Shown here in pieces: positions 27,270 through 36,320 of a DNA stretch of 52,305 nt. Source of the DNA: an uncultured Lachnospiraceae bacterium (GTDB lineage: Bacteria; Bacillota; Clostridia; Lachnospirales; Lachnospiraceae); NCBI GenBank assembly GCA_947063675.1, contig CAMSTM010000004.1, positions 1 through 52,305 on the forward strand, written 5' to 3'. How positions within the stretch are numbered: the stretch's first letter is position 1; every line of letters begins with the position of its first letter. Both the position numbers and the translations under genes were made by a program. Under the pieces are notes generated by a model. The model was given only the letters and a program-made list of their open reading frames with translations. It made no database searches and was not told where the DNA came from.

Positions 27270-27638
27270 ATGGCTCGTATTGCAGGTGTTGATTTACCGA
27301 GAGAAAAACGTGTGGAAATTGGGCTTACCTATGTTTACGGGATTGGAAGAACCAGTTCCAACAAAATCCTGGAAAAAGCAAAGGTTAATCCCGATACCCG
27401 TGTCAGAGAGCTGACAGATGATGAAGTTAAGAGAATCAGCGAGGTTATCGAAGCTGATTACATGGTGGAAGGCGACCTTCGGAGAGAAGTTGCCATGAAC
27501 ATCAAGAGACTTCAGGAAATCGGATGTTACAGGGGAATCCGTCACAGGAAAGGTCTGCCTGTACGTGGACAGAACACAAAGACAAACGCAAGAACAAGAA
27601 AAGGTCCCAAGCGTACTGTTGCTAACAAGAAGAAATAG
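27270..27638 (+). CDS. rpsM: 30S ribosomal protein S13
   Basis: S13 lies in the 30S head and bridges to the large subunit. The 122-residue product begins [26 protein letters not shown] and ends with the basic signature [46 protein letters not shown] precedes the ATG. It opens the alpha-operon proper after a 235-base structured leader. Confidence 0.97.
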   Translation: MARIAGVDLPREKRVEIGLTYVYGIGRTSSNKILEKAKVNPDTRVRELTDDEVKRISEVIEADYMVEGDLRREVAMNIKRLQEIGCYRGIRHRKGLPVRGQNTKTNARTRKGPKRTVANKKK

Positions 27639-27695
27639 TCCGGGACAAAGTGCAGGAAACAATTCATTAAGTTTAAAGAAAGTAGGTTAGTTTAA

Positions 27696-28094
27696 ATGGC
27701 AGCAAAAAAAGTTACGAAAAAAGTGACAAAAAGACGTGTCAAGAAAAACGTTGAACGTGGACAGGCACATATCCAGTCTTCATTTAACAACACAATTGTT
27801 ACATTGACAGACACAGAAGGAAACGCCTTAAGCTGGGCAAGTGCCGGTGGTCTTGGTTTTAGAGGTTCAAGGAAATCTACTCCCTATGCAGCGCAGATGG
27901 CAGCGGAATCAGCAGCTAAAGCGGCTATGGTACATGGTTTAAAGACAGTTGACGTTATGGTTAAGGGCCCCGGTTCAGGACGTGAAGCGGCAATCCGTGC
28001 TCTTTCCGCGTGCGGACTGGAAGTAACCAGTATCAGGGATGTGACGCCTGTTCCTCATAACGGATGCCGTCCGCCGAAGCGCCGCCGCGTATAG
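27696..28094 (+). CDS. rpsK: 30S ribosomal protein S11
   Basis: S11 helps form the mRNA exit cleft on the platform of the small subunit. The 132-residue product has a lysine-rich N-terminal tail and then [46 protein letters not shown] and ends [21 protein letters not shown], the family signature. The ribosome-binding site (AAAGAAAGTAGG) is weaker than its neighbours. Confidence 0.97.
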   Translation: MAAKKVTKKVTKRRVKKNVERGQAHIQSSFNNTIVTLTDTEGNALSWASAGGLGFRGSRKSTPYAAQMAAESAAKAAMVHGLKTVDVMVKGPGSGREAAIRALSACGLEVTSIRDVTPVPHNGCRPPKRRRV

Positions 28095-28215
28095 TCGCGA
28101 AATATCAAAGCAATATTAACAGTTGGAAGAAGGCGCAGCGCGCTGTAAACAATATCACGGGGAAAGAAAAATGTGTTGCTTTCTTTCCTGTCCGGTCATT
28201 ATGGAGGTAAAAATA

Positions 28216-28809
28216 ATGGCAGTAAACAGAGTACCTGTATTAAAAAGATGTAGAGCACTTGGCCTTGACCCTGTATTTTTGGGATATGACAAAAAGTCCA
28301 ACAGAACAAATGCAAGGGCAGGCAAAAAGGTAAGTGAGTATGGTCTTCAGCTCAGAGAAAAGCAGAAAGCCAAATTCATTTACGGCGTACTGGAGAAACC
28401 CTTCAGAAATTACTACGAGAAAGCTGACAGAATGAAAGGCATGACCGGTGAAAACCTGATGGTTATGCTTGAGAGCAGACTTGACAGCGTTATTTTCCGT
28501 ATGGGATTTGCCAGAACAAGAAGAGAAGCAAGGCAGATTGTCGGCCATCAGCACATTCTTGTAAACGGAAAGAGAGTTCAGATTCCCTCTTATTTGATTA
28601 AGGCCGGGGATGTGATTGAAATCAGAGAAAAATCCAAGTCTTTACAGAGATACAAGGATATCCTTGAAGTAACAGGGGGAAGACTGGTTCCTGAGTGGCT
28701 TGAGGTAGACCAGGAGGCATTAAAGGGAACAGTTAAGAACCTTCCTACGAGAGAAATGATTGATGTTCCTGTAAATGAGATGCTTATCGTTGAGTTATAT
28801 TCCAAGTAA
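28216..28809 (+). CDS. rpsD: 30S ribosomal protein S4
   Basis: S4 nucleates 30S assembly and represses ribosomal-protein mRNAs. The 197-residue product has an S4 RNA-binding domain ([43 protein letters not shown] near residues 87-130) and ends [10 protein letters not shown]. The ATG at 28216 follows TGGAGGTAAAAA; the frame is open to 28123 but that extension does not match the family. In Bacillus rpsD stands alone; here it is inside the alpha operon. Confidence 0.96.
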   Translation: MAVNRVPVLKRCRALGLDPVFLGYDKKSNRTNARAGKKVSEYGLQLREKQKAKFIYGVLEKPFRNYYEKADRMKGMTGENLMVMLESRLDSVIFRMGFARTRREARQIVGHQHILVNGKRVQIPSYLIKAGDVIEIREKSKSLQRYKDILEVTGGRLVPEWLEVDQEALKGTVKNLPTREMIDVPVNEMLIVELYSK

Positions 28810-28880
28810 ACATTAAATGCCGCTTGGCGGCGTTCCATCACAGGAATTAGTTTCGTTGTTCGTAAAGGAGGGTATTTGCA

Positions 28881-29840
28881 GTGTTTGATTTTGAAAGACC
28901 AAATATTGAGGTGGCAGAGATATCTGAGGATAAAAAATATGGCAGATTTGTCGTAGAACCTCTGGAAAGAGGCTATGGTATCACCCTTGGCAACTCTCTT
29001 AGAAGAATCATGCTTTCATCATTGCCCGGCGCCGCTGTTAGCCAGGTTAAGATTGAGGGCGTGCTTCATGAATTCAGCTCCATTGAAGGCGTTAAGGAAG
29101 ATGTGGCTGAGATTATTATGAACATCAAGAGCCTTGCCATCAAAAACAACAGTGATACAAACGAGCCGAAGACTGCATATATAGAGTATGAAGGGGAAGG
29201 TGTCATCAAGGCATCTGACATTCAGTACGACCAGGATATTGAAATCCTTAATCCTGACCTTACAATTGCGACCTTAAATGGCAAAAATACCAAGCTTTAC
29301 ATGGAACTGACCATCACAAAAGGCAGAGGCTATGTGAGCGCTGATAAGAATAAAGGTGAAGATTTACCTATCGGTGTTATAGCGGTAGATTCCATCTACA
29401 CGCCTGTTGAGAGAGTGAATGTCACTGTCGAAAACACGCGTGTCGGTCAGATTACAGACTTTGACAAACTGACGCTGGATGTCTTTACAAACGGAACGCT
29501 GGTTCCTGACGAGGCGGTCAGTCTGGCTGCAAAAGTACTTAGCGAACATTTAAGCCTTTTCATTGATTTGTCCGAAAACGCCAAGACGGCAGAAGTCATG
29601 GTGGAAAAGGAAGAGGATGAAAAAGAAAAGGTACTGGAAATGAGCATTGACGAGTTGGAATTGTCAGTCCGTTCATATAATTGCTTAAAGAGAGCTGGTA
29701 TTAATACAGTTGAAGAATTGACAAACAAGACTTCTGAGGATATGATGAAAGTCCGCAACCTGGGACGCAAGTCATTGGAGGAGGTTTTAGCGAAACTGAA
29801 AGAACTGGGACTGCAGTTAAATCCCAGCGAGGAAGCGTAA
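28881..29840 (+). CDS. rpoA: DNA-directed RNA polymerase subunit alpha
   Basis: The 319-residue alpha subunit dimerises to nucleate RNA polymerase. The N-terminal assembly domain shows [23 protein letters not shown] near residue 33 and spans to about 230. An acidic linker leads to the C-terminal domain (about 255-312), with [26 protein letters not shown] and [21 protein letters not shown], which contacts UP elements and activators. The start is a GTG after AAAGGAGGG. Confidence 0.97.
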   Translation: MFDFERPNIEVAEISEDKKYGRFVVEPLERGYGITLGNSLRRIMLSSLPGAAVSQVKIEGVLHEFSSIEGVKEDVAEIIMNIKSLAIKNNSDTNEPKTAYIEYEGEGVIKASDIQYDQDIEILNPDLTIATLNGKNTKLYMELTITKGRGYVSADKNKGEDLPIGVIAVDSIYTPVERVNVTVENTRVGQITDFDKLTLDVFTNGTLVPDEAVSLAAKVLSEHLSLFIDLSENAKTAEVMVEKEEDEKEKVLEMSIDELELSVRSYNCLKRAGINTVEELTNKTSEDMMKVRNLGRKSLEEVLAKLKELGLQLNPSEEA

Positions 29841-29994
29841 TCCATTGTGCAGCGCATGGCAGTAAAGCCAAAGAGTATGTCCTGCGTTCTCATAAATGGT
29901 TTATATCAGCATTCGGTAAGTAAGTCCAAAGAGCGTAGCCGAATGTACCATGAAGGAGAGGCAAAAGCCACTCCACTGAGAAAGGAGCCGAAAA

Positions 29995-30531
29995 ATGGCA
30001 AAATACAGAAAACTTGGGAAAACATCTTCCCAGAGAAAAGCATTACTCAGAAATCAGGTAACCGCTCTTATTTATAAAGGGAAAATCATTACCACACAGG
30101 CCAGAGCAAAGGAAGTTCAGAAAATTGCTGACGGACTTATCGCCCTTGCCGTAAAGGAAAGAGATAACTACGAGATGGTTAAGGTTTCCGCTAAAGTTCC
30201 CTTAAAAGATAAGGACGGAAAGAGAGTAAAAGAAGTAGTAGACGGAAAAAAAGTTACGAAGTATGAAATCGTAGAGAAGGAAATCAAGAAGGATATGCCT
30301 TCCAGACTGCATGCAAGACATCAGCTTCTCAAGGTTTTATATCCTGTGACGGAAGTTCCCGCTACAAAGGCCGGAAGAAAGAGAGGCACAAAGAAAGTAG
30401 ATTTGGTTGCCAAGCTTTTTGACGAGTACGGTCCTAAATATGCAAACCGCAACGGCGGTTACACAAGAATTATCAAAATCGGACAGCGCAAAGGCGACGG
30501 AGCACTGGAAGTAGTTCTTGAGTTAGTTTAA
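29995..30531 (+). CDS. rplQ: 50S ribosomal protein L17 with internal insertion
   Basis: L17 lies near the tunnel exit. The ends match the family: MAKYRKLGKTSSQRKALLRNQ at the start and NGGYTRIIKIGQRKGDGALEVVLELV at the end. The product is 178 residues, compared with about 120 in Bacillus; residues about 56-103 form a lysine-rich insertion (DKDGKRVKEVVDGKKVTKYEIVEKE region) between the first helices and the LHARHQLL segment. Insertions like this are common in Lachnospiraceae-type L17, in my recollection. AAAGGAG precedes the ATG. A strong terminator follows 10 bases after the stop. Confidence 0.95.
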   Translation: MAKYRKLGKTSSQRKALLRNQVTALIYKGKIITTQARAKEVQKIADGLIALAVKERDNYEMVKVSAKVPLKDKDGKRVKEVVDGKKVTKYEIVEKEIKKDMPSRLHARHQLLKVLYPVTEVPATKAGRKRGTKKVDLVAKLFDEYGPKYANRNGGYTRIIKIGQRKGDGALEVVLELV

Positions 30532-30541
30532 AAGACTTTTA

Positions 30542-30566
30542 CCCCGCATGAAAATGCGGGGTTTTT
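30542..30566 (+). terminator. intrinsic terminator after rplQ
   Basis: An 8-base-pair perfect GC-rich stem (30542-30549 with 30554-30561) with GAAA loop is followed by five T residues. It closes the ribosomal protein cluster. Confidence 0.9.
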
Positions 30567-30581
30567 GCTTCATTGTTATAC

Positions 30582-30608
30582 AAAAAAACGGCCTGCTATA
30601 AGCAGGCC
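30582..30608 (-). terminator. intrinsic terminator of the perR-rbr-rubredoxin operon
   Basis: A 7-base-pair stem (30590-30596 with 30602-30608) is followed on the minus strand by seven T residues (30582-30588 read as A on the plus strand). It lies 34 bases after the rubredoxin stop codon. Confidence 0.85.
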
Positions 30609-30641
30609 GCCGTTTTATCCTCTTTACTTCAATAATTAAAT

Positions 30642-30815
30642 TTAGTTATAATTATCGATGCAGGGCTGGAACATATCCTTGCTTACTCCGCAGAGGGGGC
30701 AGCACCAGTCGTCCGGAATATCTTCAAAAGCGGTTCCAGGAGCGATTCCATGTTCAGGGTCGCCTTTTTCAGGGTCATAGGTATATCCGCAGGGATTGCA
30801 AAAATATTTCTTCAT
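30642..30815 (-). CDS. rubredoxin
   Basis: A 57-residue iron-sulfur electron carrier. Its single iron is held by Cys6 and Cys9 ([10 protein letters not shown]) and Cys39 or its neighbour with Cys42 ([13 protein letters not shown]); the [14 protein letters not shown] stretch is classic rubredoxin. An extra cysteine is present at position 38 or 39 and another at 52. It lies 63 bases downstream of rubrerythrin on the same strand and probably donates electrons to it in peroxide reduction. AAAGGAG precedes the ATG. It is short and easily overlooked. Confidence 0.93.
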   Translation of the reverse strand: MKKYFCNPCGYTYDPEKGDPEHGIAPGTAFEDIPDDWCCPLCGVSKDMFQPCIDNYN

Positions 30816-30878
30816 TTCAGATTTCTCCTTTCAGTATATGCATATTTAAGATATATGAAAAAATTCAGAAAAATATTC

Positions 30879-31418
30879 TTAGCTGAAATATCTCTTAAGA
30901 AGTCCTTCAAATGCCTTGCCGTGTCTTGCCTCGTCACGAGCCATCTCATGTACGGTGTCATGGATTGCGTCAAGATTTGCTGCTTTAGCTCTCTTTGCAA
31001 GGTCGAATTTGCCGGCTGTTGCACCGTTTTCAGCTTCCACTCTCATCTCGAGATTCTTCTTTGTGGAATCGGTAACAACTTCGCCTAACAGCTCTGCAAA
31101 TTTAGCGGCATGTTCTGCCTCTTCGTAAGCAGCTTTTTCCCAGTAGAGTCCGATTTCAGGATAACCTTCTCTGTGTGCAACTCTTGCCATTGCAAGATAC
31201 ATACCAACTTCTGTACACTCACCGTTGAAGTTTGCGCGAAGGTCAGCCATAATATCCTCGCTTACACCCTTGGCAACGCCTACCACATGCTCGGCAGCCC
31301 AGCTCATCTCGCCGCCCTGAGCGGTGAATTTCTCAGCGGGAGCGTTACATACAGGACACTTCTCCGGTGCCGCGTCTCCTTCGTGAACATAGCCACATAC
31401 CTGACATACAAATTTCAT
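30879..31418 (-). CDS. rbr: rubrerythrin with N-terminal rubredoxin domain
   Basis: Reduces hydrogen peroxide in anaerobes using a diiron site. The domain order is reversed compared with classical rubrerythrin: the rubredoxin-like center comes first (Cys5, Cys8, Cys21, Cys24), followed by the four-helix ferritin-like domain with ExxH motifs at about 100-103 and 163-166 and further glutamates at about 67 and 128-130. Length is 179 residues. It lies 36 bases after the perR-like gene and 63 bases before rubredoxin, in one operon for oxidative stress. GGAGAAAAGA precedes the ATG. Confidence 0.94.
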   Translation of the reverse strand: MKFVCQVCGYVHEGDAAPEKCPVCNAPAEKFTAQGGEMSWAAEHVVGVAKGVSEDIMADLRANFNGECTEVGMYLAMARVAHREGYPEIGLYWEKAAYEEAEHAAKFAELLGEVVTDSTKKNLEMRVEAENGATAGKFDLAKRAKAANLDAIHDTVHEMARDEARHGKAFEGLLKRYFS

Positions 31419-31454
31419 AATTCTTTTCTCCTTTTCTTTATAAAAATAATTTCA

Positions 31455-31868
31455 TCAAATGCAGTCCGCGTCGCAGATTGACATTTGTTGTTTACTGCAG
31501 CTTTCGCAATGGCCGTAAAAATAGGTGGTCTGTCCTTTGATATCGCCTTTAAAACTCTTGCGGGCATTTTCGATTATATGTTCCATAAAAGGAAAGTCAA
31601 AATCGGAAACCTCTCCGCATTCCAGGCAGACAAAGTGATAATGGGGCGAAGTGTCATAATCAAAATGGTCCGCGCCGTCTCCTATCCTGAGCCTTGCAAT
31701 CTCACCGATATCGGCAAGCAAAGTCAGATTCCGGTACACTGTTCCCAGACTGATATTGGGAAAAGATTTGCGCACATTCATATAGACGACATCCGCAGTA
31801 GGATGGTCTTTTCTTGTGGACAAAAATTCTTTTATGGAATCCCGCTGTTTGCTATGCTTTAAATTCAT
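31455..31868 (-). CDS. Fur-family regulator, PerR type
   Basis: A 137-residue metal-dependent repressor that senses peroxide. The winged helix covers residues 1-70 (LGTVYRNLTLLADIGEI is the recognition region). The metal-sensing part has HFDYDTSPHYHFVCLECG (about 68-85), with Asp70, His76 and His78 as candidate iron ligands, and structural zinc cysteines 81, 84, 121 and 124. Fe-based oxidation of PerR histidines is the known peroxide switch. It is first in the operon with rubrerythrin and rubredoxin and has a PerR-like box at its promoter, so autoregulation is expected. Fur or Zur specificity cannot be fully excluded. Confidence 0.88.
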   Translation of the reverse strand: MNLKHSKQRDSIKEFLSTRKDHPTADVVYMNVRKSFPNISLGTVYRNLTLLADIGEIARLRIGDGADHFDYDTSPHYHFVCLECGEVSDFDFPFMEHIIENARKSFKGDIKGQTTYFYGHCESCSKQQMSICDADCI

Positions 31869-31889
31869 ACTTATTCCTTAGTTTAAAAT

Positions 31890-31902
31890 AGTAATCATTA
31901 CT
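31890..31902. promoter_or_regulatory. PerR-like operator box
   Basis: AGTAATCATTACT is a perfect 6-1-6 inverted repeat that resembles the PerR consensus (TTATAATNATTATAA). It lies directly after the minus-strand -10 box and 22 bases before the perR start codon. Confidence 0.7.
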
Positions 31903-31905
31903 GAT

Positions 31906-31933
31906 ATTATATTCCTTTTAGCGGGAAAGTCAA
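31906..31933 (-). promoter_or_regulatory. sigma-A promoter of perR-rbr-rubredoxin
   Basis: On the minus strand TTGACT (plus 31928-31933) and TATAAT (31906-31911) are 16 bases apart. The PerR-like box at 31890-31902 covers the expected start point. Confidence 0.75.
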
Positions 31934-31994
31934 GGCAATTTATAAATTTTTTATAGTTTCATGGATTCTTTAATAAGCCGCCCTCTACGCTATG

Positions 31995-32003
31995 TGGTAT
32001 AAT
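31995..32003 (+). promoter_or_regulatory. extended -10 promoter for the sensor kinase operon
   Basis: TGG immediately precedes a perfect TATAAT (31998-32003), forming an extended -10 element 58 bases before the kinase start. No good -35 box is present, which is normal for this class. Confidence 0.5.
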
Positions 32004-32061
32004 CTTCATAAAGGACAAAGCCGGGCTGCATGCCCTGCCTGCCCTGACAGGGAGAATTACC

Positions 32062-33540
32062 ATGAAATTTAAAACCAGAATAATCATCACTTTTTTGACA
32101 ATAATTCTGCTTCCGCTGGTGCTTGCCAGTACCGCGTTTTTAGTTATCGGAGGAGCGCTTATCCATGAGATGGAGGAATACGGGTTCCGCAATGAGGATT
32201 ACAACATGCTCATTGACCCTACGCACGCTTCCCGGGTAATTTCCAGTGAAATATTTCAGCAGGCAGAGGAACTGCTGAGAGAGAATACGGAAGGACTGGA
32301 AAACATGGATGTTCTTTCGGACATCAACGAAAAGATTGAAAACAAATCTTCTTATATCATTGTTCGCAGAAACAATCAAATTTATTACACCGGAAACGAA
32401 TTGGCCGCAGAGCAGATTTTTGACAGACTTCCGGAATTTGAAGGAAAAGAGATTAATCAGGAGCTGGAAGAAAGCCTGTACTTTGACGATATGAAAAAGC
32501 TGGTAAGGCAGATGGACTTTTACTTTGCAAACGGCGACGAGGGAAGCCTTTTTGTGATTTCCCGAATGAACTCCATTTTGTCGAAAAGGCTGTTCATTGA
32601 TATGGCGATTGCCATTATGGTTATCCTTATATTTACCAGTATGTTTCTGACGAACTGGATTAGCCGGGGCGTTTTTATCCCGATTAACCAGCTAAACATT
32701 GCCATGCAGAATATTGCGGAAGGAAATCTGGAATACATGCTTCCGGACAATGGAGAGGGGGAGATTGGAGAGCTTTACCGGAATTATGAGGATATGAGAC
32801 TGCGCCTTAAAGAATCGACGGATGAAAAGATTTTTGCGGAAAAGCAGAACAAGGAGCTGGTCAGCAACATTTCCCACGATTTAAAGACGCCCATCACCGC
32901 GATAAAAGGCTATGTGGAAGGAATTATGGACGGTGTGGCGGATACGCCTGAAAAAATGGACAAATATATCAGAACCATCTATAATAAAGCTAACGATATG
33001 GACCGCCTGATTAATGAGCTGACGGTGTATTCCGGGATTGATTCCAACAGGATTCCCTATCATTTCCACAGAATCAATGTTTCGGAGTATTTCGGCGATT
33101 GTATTGAGGAAGTGGGACTTGATTTGGAGTCTAAAAACATATCCCTTGATTATTCCAATCTGGCAGCGCCGGGGACGGTGATTATTGCGGACCCGGAGCA
33201 GTTAAAGCGGGTGGTAAATAATATTATCAGCAACAGCGTCAAATATCTGGATAAACCCAAAGGGGAAATTGATATCCGTATTCTGGATGAGATAGACGCC
33301 ATACGCGTTGAGATTGAGGACAACGGAAAAGGGATTGCGGCCAAGGACCTGCCAAAGATATTCGAGCGCTTTTTCCGGACGGACGCGTCACGAAATTCTT
33401 CGCAGGGAGGAAGCGGTATCGGTCTTTCCATCGTGAAAAAAATTGTGGAGGACCATGGAGGCTATATCTGGGCAACCAGTAAAGAAGGCGAAGGCACCTG
33501 TATGCACTTCGTTATAAGAAAATATCAGGAAGCGGAATAA
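32062..33540 (+). CDS. sensor histidine kinase
   Basis: A 492-residue membrane kinase. Span one covers about residues 7-32, the extracytoplasmic sensor about 33-175, span two about 176-198, and HAMP about 200-252. The dimerisation/phosphoacceptor helix contains SNISHDLKTPITAIKG with His272 as phosphorylated residue. The ATP domain shows the N box (NNIISNSVKYLDK), G1 (EDNGKGIAA), F box (FERFFRTD) and G2 (GGSGIGLSIVKKIVEDHGG). It is intact and followed 21 bases later by its response regulator. The signal is unknown. Confidence 0.92.
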   Translation: MKFKTRIIITFLTIILLPLVLASTAFLVIGGALIHEMEEYGFRNEDYNMLIDPTHASRVISSEIFQQAEELLRENTEGLENMDVLSDINEKIENKSSYIIVRRNNQIYYTGNELAAEQIFDRLPEFEGKEINQELEESLYFDDMKKLVRQMDFYFANGDEGSLFVISRMNSILSKRLFIDMAIAIMVILIFTSMFLTNWISRGVFIPINQLNIAMQNIAEGNLEYMLPDNGEGEIGELYRNYEDMRLRLKESTDEKIFAEKQNKELVSNISHDLKTPITAIKGYVEGIMDGVADTPEKMDKYIRTIYNKANDMDRLINELTVYSGIDSNRIPYHFHRINVSEYFGDCIEEVGLDLESKNISLDYSNLAAPGTVIIADPEQLKRVVNNIISNSVKYLDKPKGEIDIRILDEIDAIRVEIEDNGKGIAAKDLPKIFERFFRTDASRNSSQGGSGIGLSIVKKIVEDHGGYIWATSKEGEGTCMHFVIRKYQEAE

Positions 33541-33561
33541 ACACAGCGGGAGGAAAGGAAG

Positions 33562-34251
33562 ATGAGCAGAATTTTAATTATTGAGGACGAAGAGGCAATC
33601 GCAGATTTGGAGAAAGATTATTTAGAGCTCAGCGGATTCGAGGTACAGATTCGGAATCAGGGGGACGAGGGACTTCAGGCCGCTCTGTCGGAAAAATTTG
33701 ATTTGATTGTGCTTGATTTGATGCTGCCGGGTATGGACGGGTTTGAAATCTGCAAGCGGATTCGCGAGGATAAAAATATTCCGATTATCATGGTATCGGC
33801 CAAAAAGGATGATATCGATAAAATAAGAGGGCTTGGCCTTGGGGCGGACGATTATATGACAAAGCCTTTCAGTCCCAGCGAGCTTGTTGCCAGAGTAAAA
33901 GCGCATATGGCAAGATATGACAGGCTGGTGGGCTCCAATCAAAAGAACAACGATATTATTGAAATCCGTGGAATCCGCATTGACAAGACAGCCAGAAGGG
34001 TTGTGGTGGACGGAGTGGAGAAAGCGTTTACCGGCAAGGAGTTCGACCTTCTGACATTCCTTGCGGAGCATCCCAATCATGTGTACACAAAGGAAGAGCT
34101 TTTCAGGGAAATCTGGGACATGGATTCCATTGGCGATATTGCCACCGTGACGGTGCATATCAAAAAGATACGGGAAAAAATAGAATATGATTCCGCAAAG
34201 CCTCAGTATATTGAGACGATTTGGGGAGTGGGTTACCGGTTTAAGGTGTAA
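33562..34251 (+). CDS. OmpR-family response regulator
   Basis: A 229-residue transcriptional regulator. The receiver domain (1-118) has the acidic pocket IIEDEEAIADL, phosphoacceptor Asp52 (IVLDLMLPGMDG), and conserved Lys near 102 (MTKPFSPSELVARV). The C-terminal winged helix (about 130-227) shows GKEFDLLTFLAEHPNHVYTKEELFREIW and ends IWGVGYRFKV. It pairs with the kinase encoded immediately upstream. GGAGGAAAGGAAG precedes the ATG. Target genes cannot be deduced. Confidence 0.93.
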   Translation: MSRILIIEDEEAIADLEKDYLELSGFEVQIRNQGDEGLQAALSEKFDLIVLDLMLPGMDGFEICKRIREDKNIPIIMVSAKKDDIDKIRGLGLGADDYMTKPFSPSELVARVKAHMARYDRLVGSNQKNNDIIEIRGIRIDKTARRVVVDGVEKAFTGKEFDLLTFLAEHPNHVYTKEELFREIWDMDSIGDIATVTVHIKKIREKIEYDSAKPQYIETIWGVGYRFKV

Positions 34252-34299
34252 TAAATTACAGATGATATTTTATAATATATTGCGGCCGAAGGGCCGGGG

Positions 34300-35043
34300 A
34301 TGGGATATTCTGTGTTAAAGAACATTATTTATGAGGATGAACATATCATAGTGGTTTTTAAGCCGGCGGGAATCGCCACCCAGACAGCCAGATGCGGCCA
34401 GCAGGATATGGTGAGCGAGCTGAAAAACTACCTGTTTCAGAAGTCCGGTGCGGGAAAGGGAGAACCCTATCTGGGAGTGGTGCACAGACTGGACCAGCCG
34501 GTGTCGGGGCTTTTGGTGTTTGCCAGAACCAGGCAGGCCGCTTCGGAGCTTGGCAGGCAGCTTCAGAACGATAAACTGAAGAAGAACTACTATGCGGTAG
34601 TCTGCGGAAGGCCGGTAAAAGAGTCCGGCAGGCTGGAAAACTATCTTTACAAGGACGGCAAAACCAATCACTCCATAGTGGCGGATAAAAACACGCCGGG
34701 AGCCAAAAAAGCGGTTTTGGATTATCAACGGGTGAATACCCTTATGGTACTGGAGGAAAGTATGGAGAAGGAAGCGGAGATTTCTCTGATAGACGTTTCT
34801 CTGCTTACAGGACGCCACCACCAAATCAGGGTTCAGCTTTCCCATGCGGGAATGCCGATTCTTGGCGACGGAAAGTACGGAAGTCCCATATCAAGGGAGC
34901 TTGGCCGGATAACGGGTTGTAAAAGCGTGGCCCTGTGCGCATACAGGCTCGGCTTTTGGCATCCTTTGACAAAGAAAGCGCTCTCCTTCGAAAAGAAGCC
35001 GGAGGAAGAAATTTTCCTTCCATTCTTTACCACGGAAATTTAG
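34300..35043 (+). CDS. RluA-family pseudouridine synthase
   Basis: Isomerises uridine to pseudouridine in rRNA or tRNA. The 247-residue product carries the catalytic motif GVVHRLDQPVSGLLVFART with Asp65 as the nucleophile, the KPAGIATQ motif near 21, and LLTGRHHQIRVQLSHAGMPILGDGKYG near 168. There is no N-terminal S4 domain, which distinguishes it from RluD-like enzymes and makes it more like the short RluA/TruC group. Exact target unknown. The kinase-regulator pair ends 48 bases upstream. Confidence 0.9.
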   Translation: MGYSVLKNIIYEDEHIIVVFKPAGIATQTARCGQQDMVSELKNYLFQKSGAGKGEPYLGVVHRLDQPVSGLLVFARTRQAASELGRQLQNDKLKKNYYAVVCGRPVKESGRLENYLYKDGKTNHSIVADKNTPGAKKAVLDYQRVNTLMVLEESMEKEAEISLIDVSLLTGRHHQIRVQLSHAGMPILGDGKYGSPISRELGRITGCKSVALCAYRLGFWHPLTKKALSFEKKPEEEIFLPFFTTEI

Positions 35044-35129
35044 AAAAATACAATTCATATTTCAGGTGAAATTACCCATACTAGCAATAGCGTTTGAAGC
35101 AATCTGGCAAAGTGTGGGTGATTTTTATT

Positions 35130-36191
35130 ATGTTAAAAGTAAATTTAACAAATACAGGAAGAAAATATCTTGTGGCGGCAGTGGTGAGCGTACTGGTATA
35201 TCTGGCGATGAAGTACCTCAGCCCGATTGCATCGCCTTTTATTTTGGCCTTTTTATTGGCCGGCCTTTTAAATCCGCTGGTTCGGATGCTTCACAAAAAG
35301 ATAAAAATCCGCAAGCCGGTTCTGGCCGGCCTTATTTTATTTCTTGTCAGCATTCTGCTTATAGTGCTGGTGTGGGCGCTGATGGTAACGCTTCTTACAA
35401 ACGGCGGAAGGCTGGCAGGGGAACTGCCGGATTATCAGGAGGAATTTGGTCTTTTGCTGGGGGATTGCTGTAATATGATGGAGCGGCAGTTCGGAGTGGA
35501 CGGCGTTCAGATTGAAAAGTTTGTGTTGGAGCAGGTAAATATATTTATCGAAAATCTGGAGGTAAAAGTACTGCCCGCCATTATGGGGAAATCCATGGAT
35601 TATGCAAAAAATATCATAAGCTTTGTGAGTTTCTTTGTCGTGATGCTGATTGCGGTACTGCTCATTATGAAAGATTATGACAGGGTTATGGCAAAGCTGC
35701 GGGATGAGGAAGAGCTGCAGGGAGTAAGGGAAGTCGGAAAAAAGGTGATTCTCTATGTCAGGACATTTATAAAGGCTCAGATAATTATATTGTGCATTAT
35801 CAGTACCGTGTGCGCGGCTGCACTGGCGCTTATGGGTATGCAGGGAGGCATCTTTTACGGCATTCTGACGGGAATCATGGATATGCTTCCTTTTATCGGT
35901 ACGGGCATTATGCTGGTTCCGCTGGCACTGTTTCGCTTAATAAACGGAAGTTACCTGCAGGCGGTTTTATGCCTGTGCCTGTATGCAGTCTGCGCGCTGA
36001 TTCGGGAGTTTTTGGAGCCAAAACTGATAGGAGAGCGGATAGGCGTGTGGCCTGTGGGCATTTTGTTTGCGGTATTTGCAGGCATCCATCTTTTCGGCGT
36101 GTGGGGAATTATCAAAGGACCGTTATCGCTGGTGATTATCTGCGAAACAAGCAAATACTGGTGGGGAAAGCTGGAGGAAGCGGAAAAATAA
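35130..36191 (+). CDS. AI-2E family transporter (PerM/YtvI-like)
   Basis: An integral membrane protein of about 353 residues with seven to eight hydrophobic segments. Features of the UPF0118/AI-2E family are SPIASPFILAFLLAGLLNPLVRML near the N-terminus, the conserved cytoplasmic region and YGILTGIMDMLPFIGTGIMLVPLALFRLINGSY near residue 250. The family exports small molecules, including autoinducer-2 in one case, or acts in sporulation or osmotic control; the substrate here is not known. I favour the ATG at 35130 (MLKVNLTN); the frame can open at a TTG at 35094 but neither start has a strong ribosome-binding site. Confidence 0.8.
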   Translation: MLKVNLTNTGRKYLVAAVVSVLVYLAMKYLSPIASPFILAFLLAGLLNPLVRMLHKKIKIRKPVLAGLILFLVSILLIVLVWALMVTLLTNGGRLAGELPDYQEEFGLLLGDCCNMMERQFGVDGVQIEKFVLEQVNIFIENLEVKVLPAIMGKSMDYAKNIISFVSFFVVMLIAVLLIMKDYDRVMAKLRDEEELQGVREVGKKVILYVRTFIKAQIIILCIISTVCAAALALMGMQGGIFYGILTGIMDMLPFIGTGIMLVPLALFRLINGSYLQAVLCLCLYAVCALIREFLEPKLIGERIGVWPVGILFAVFAGIHLFGVWGIIKGPLSLVIICETSKYWWGKLEEAEK

Positions 36192-36247
36192 TAACGGTAA
36201 AGAAGAAAGGCGAAAGAAAAACAAAAGAGAAACGATAGGCAGGGTAT

Positions 36248-36276
36248 TTGCAGGTAAAGGATTTCCCTGTTATACT
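36248..36276 (+). promoter_or_regulatory. sigma-A promoter for the O-antigen-ligase-like gene
   Basis: TTGCAG (36248-36253) and TATACT (36271-36276) are separated by 17 bases and lie about 45 bases before the GTG start. Confidence 0.6.
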
Positions 36277-36320
36277 GTAAAAGTAGTTTCATAAAATGGC
36301 TTAAGGGAAGAGGATAAGCG

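Noticed and set aside
29910-29945. 7-base-pair inverted repeat before rplQ
   Set aside because: The loop is 22 bases and the stem is weak; no further support for a regulatory role.
29847-30077. 76-codon open frame before and into rplQ
   Set aside because: It overlaps the rplQ start in another frame, has no ribosome-binding site and no recognisable sequence.
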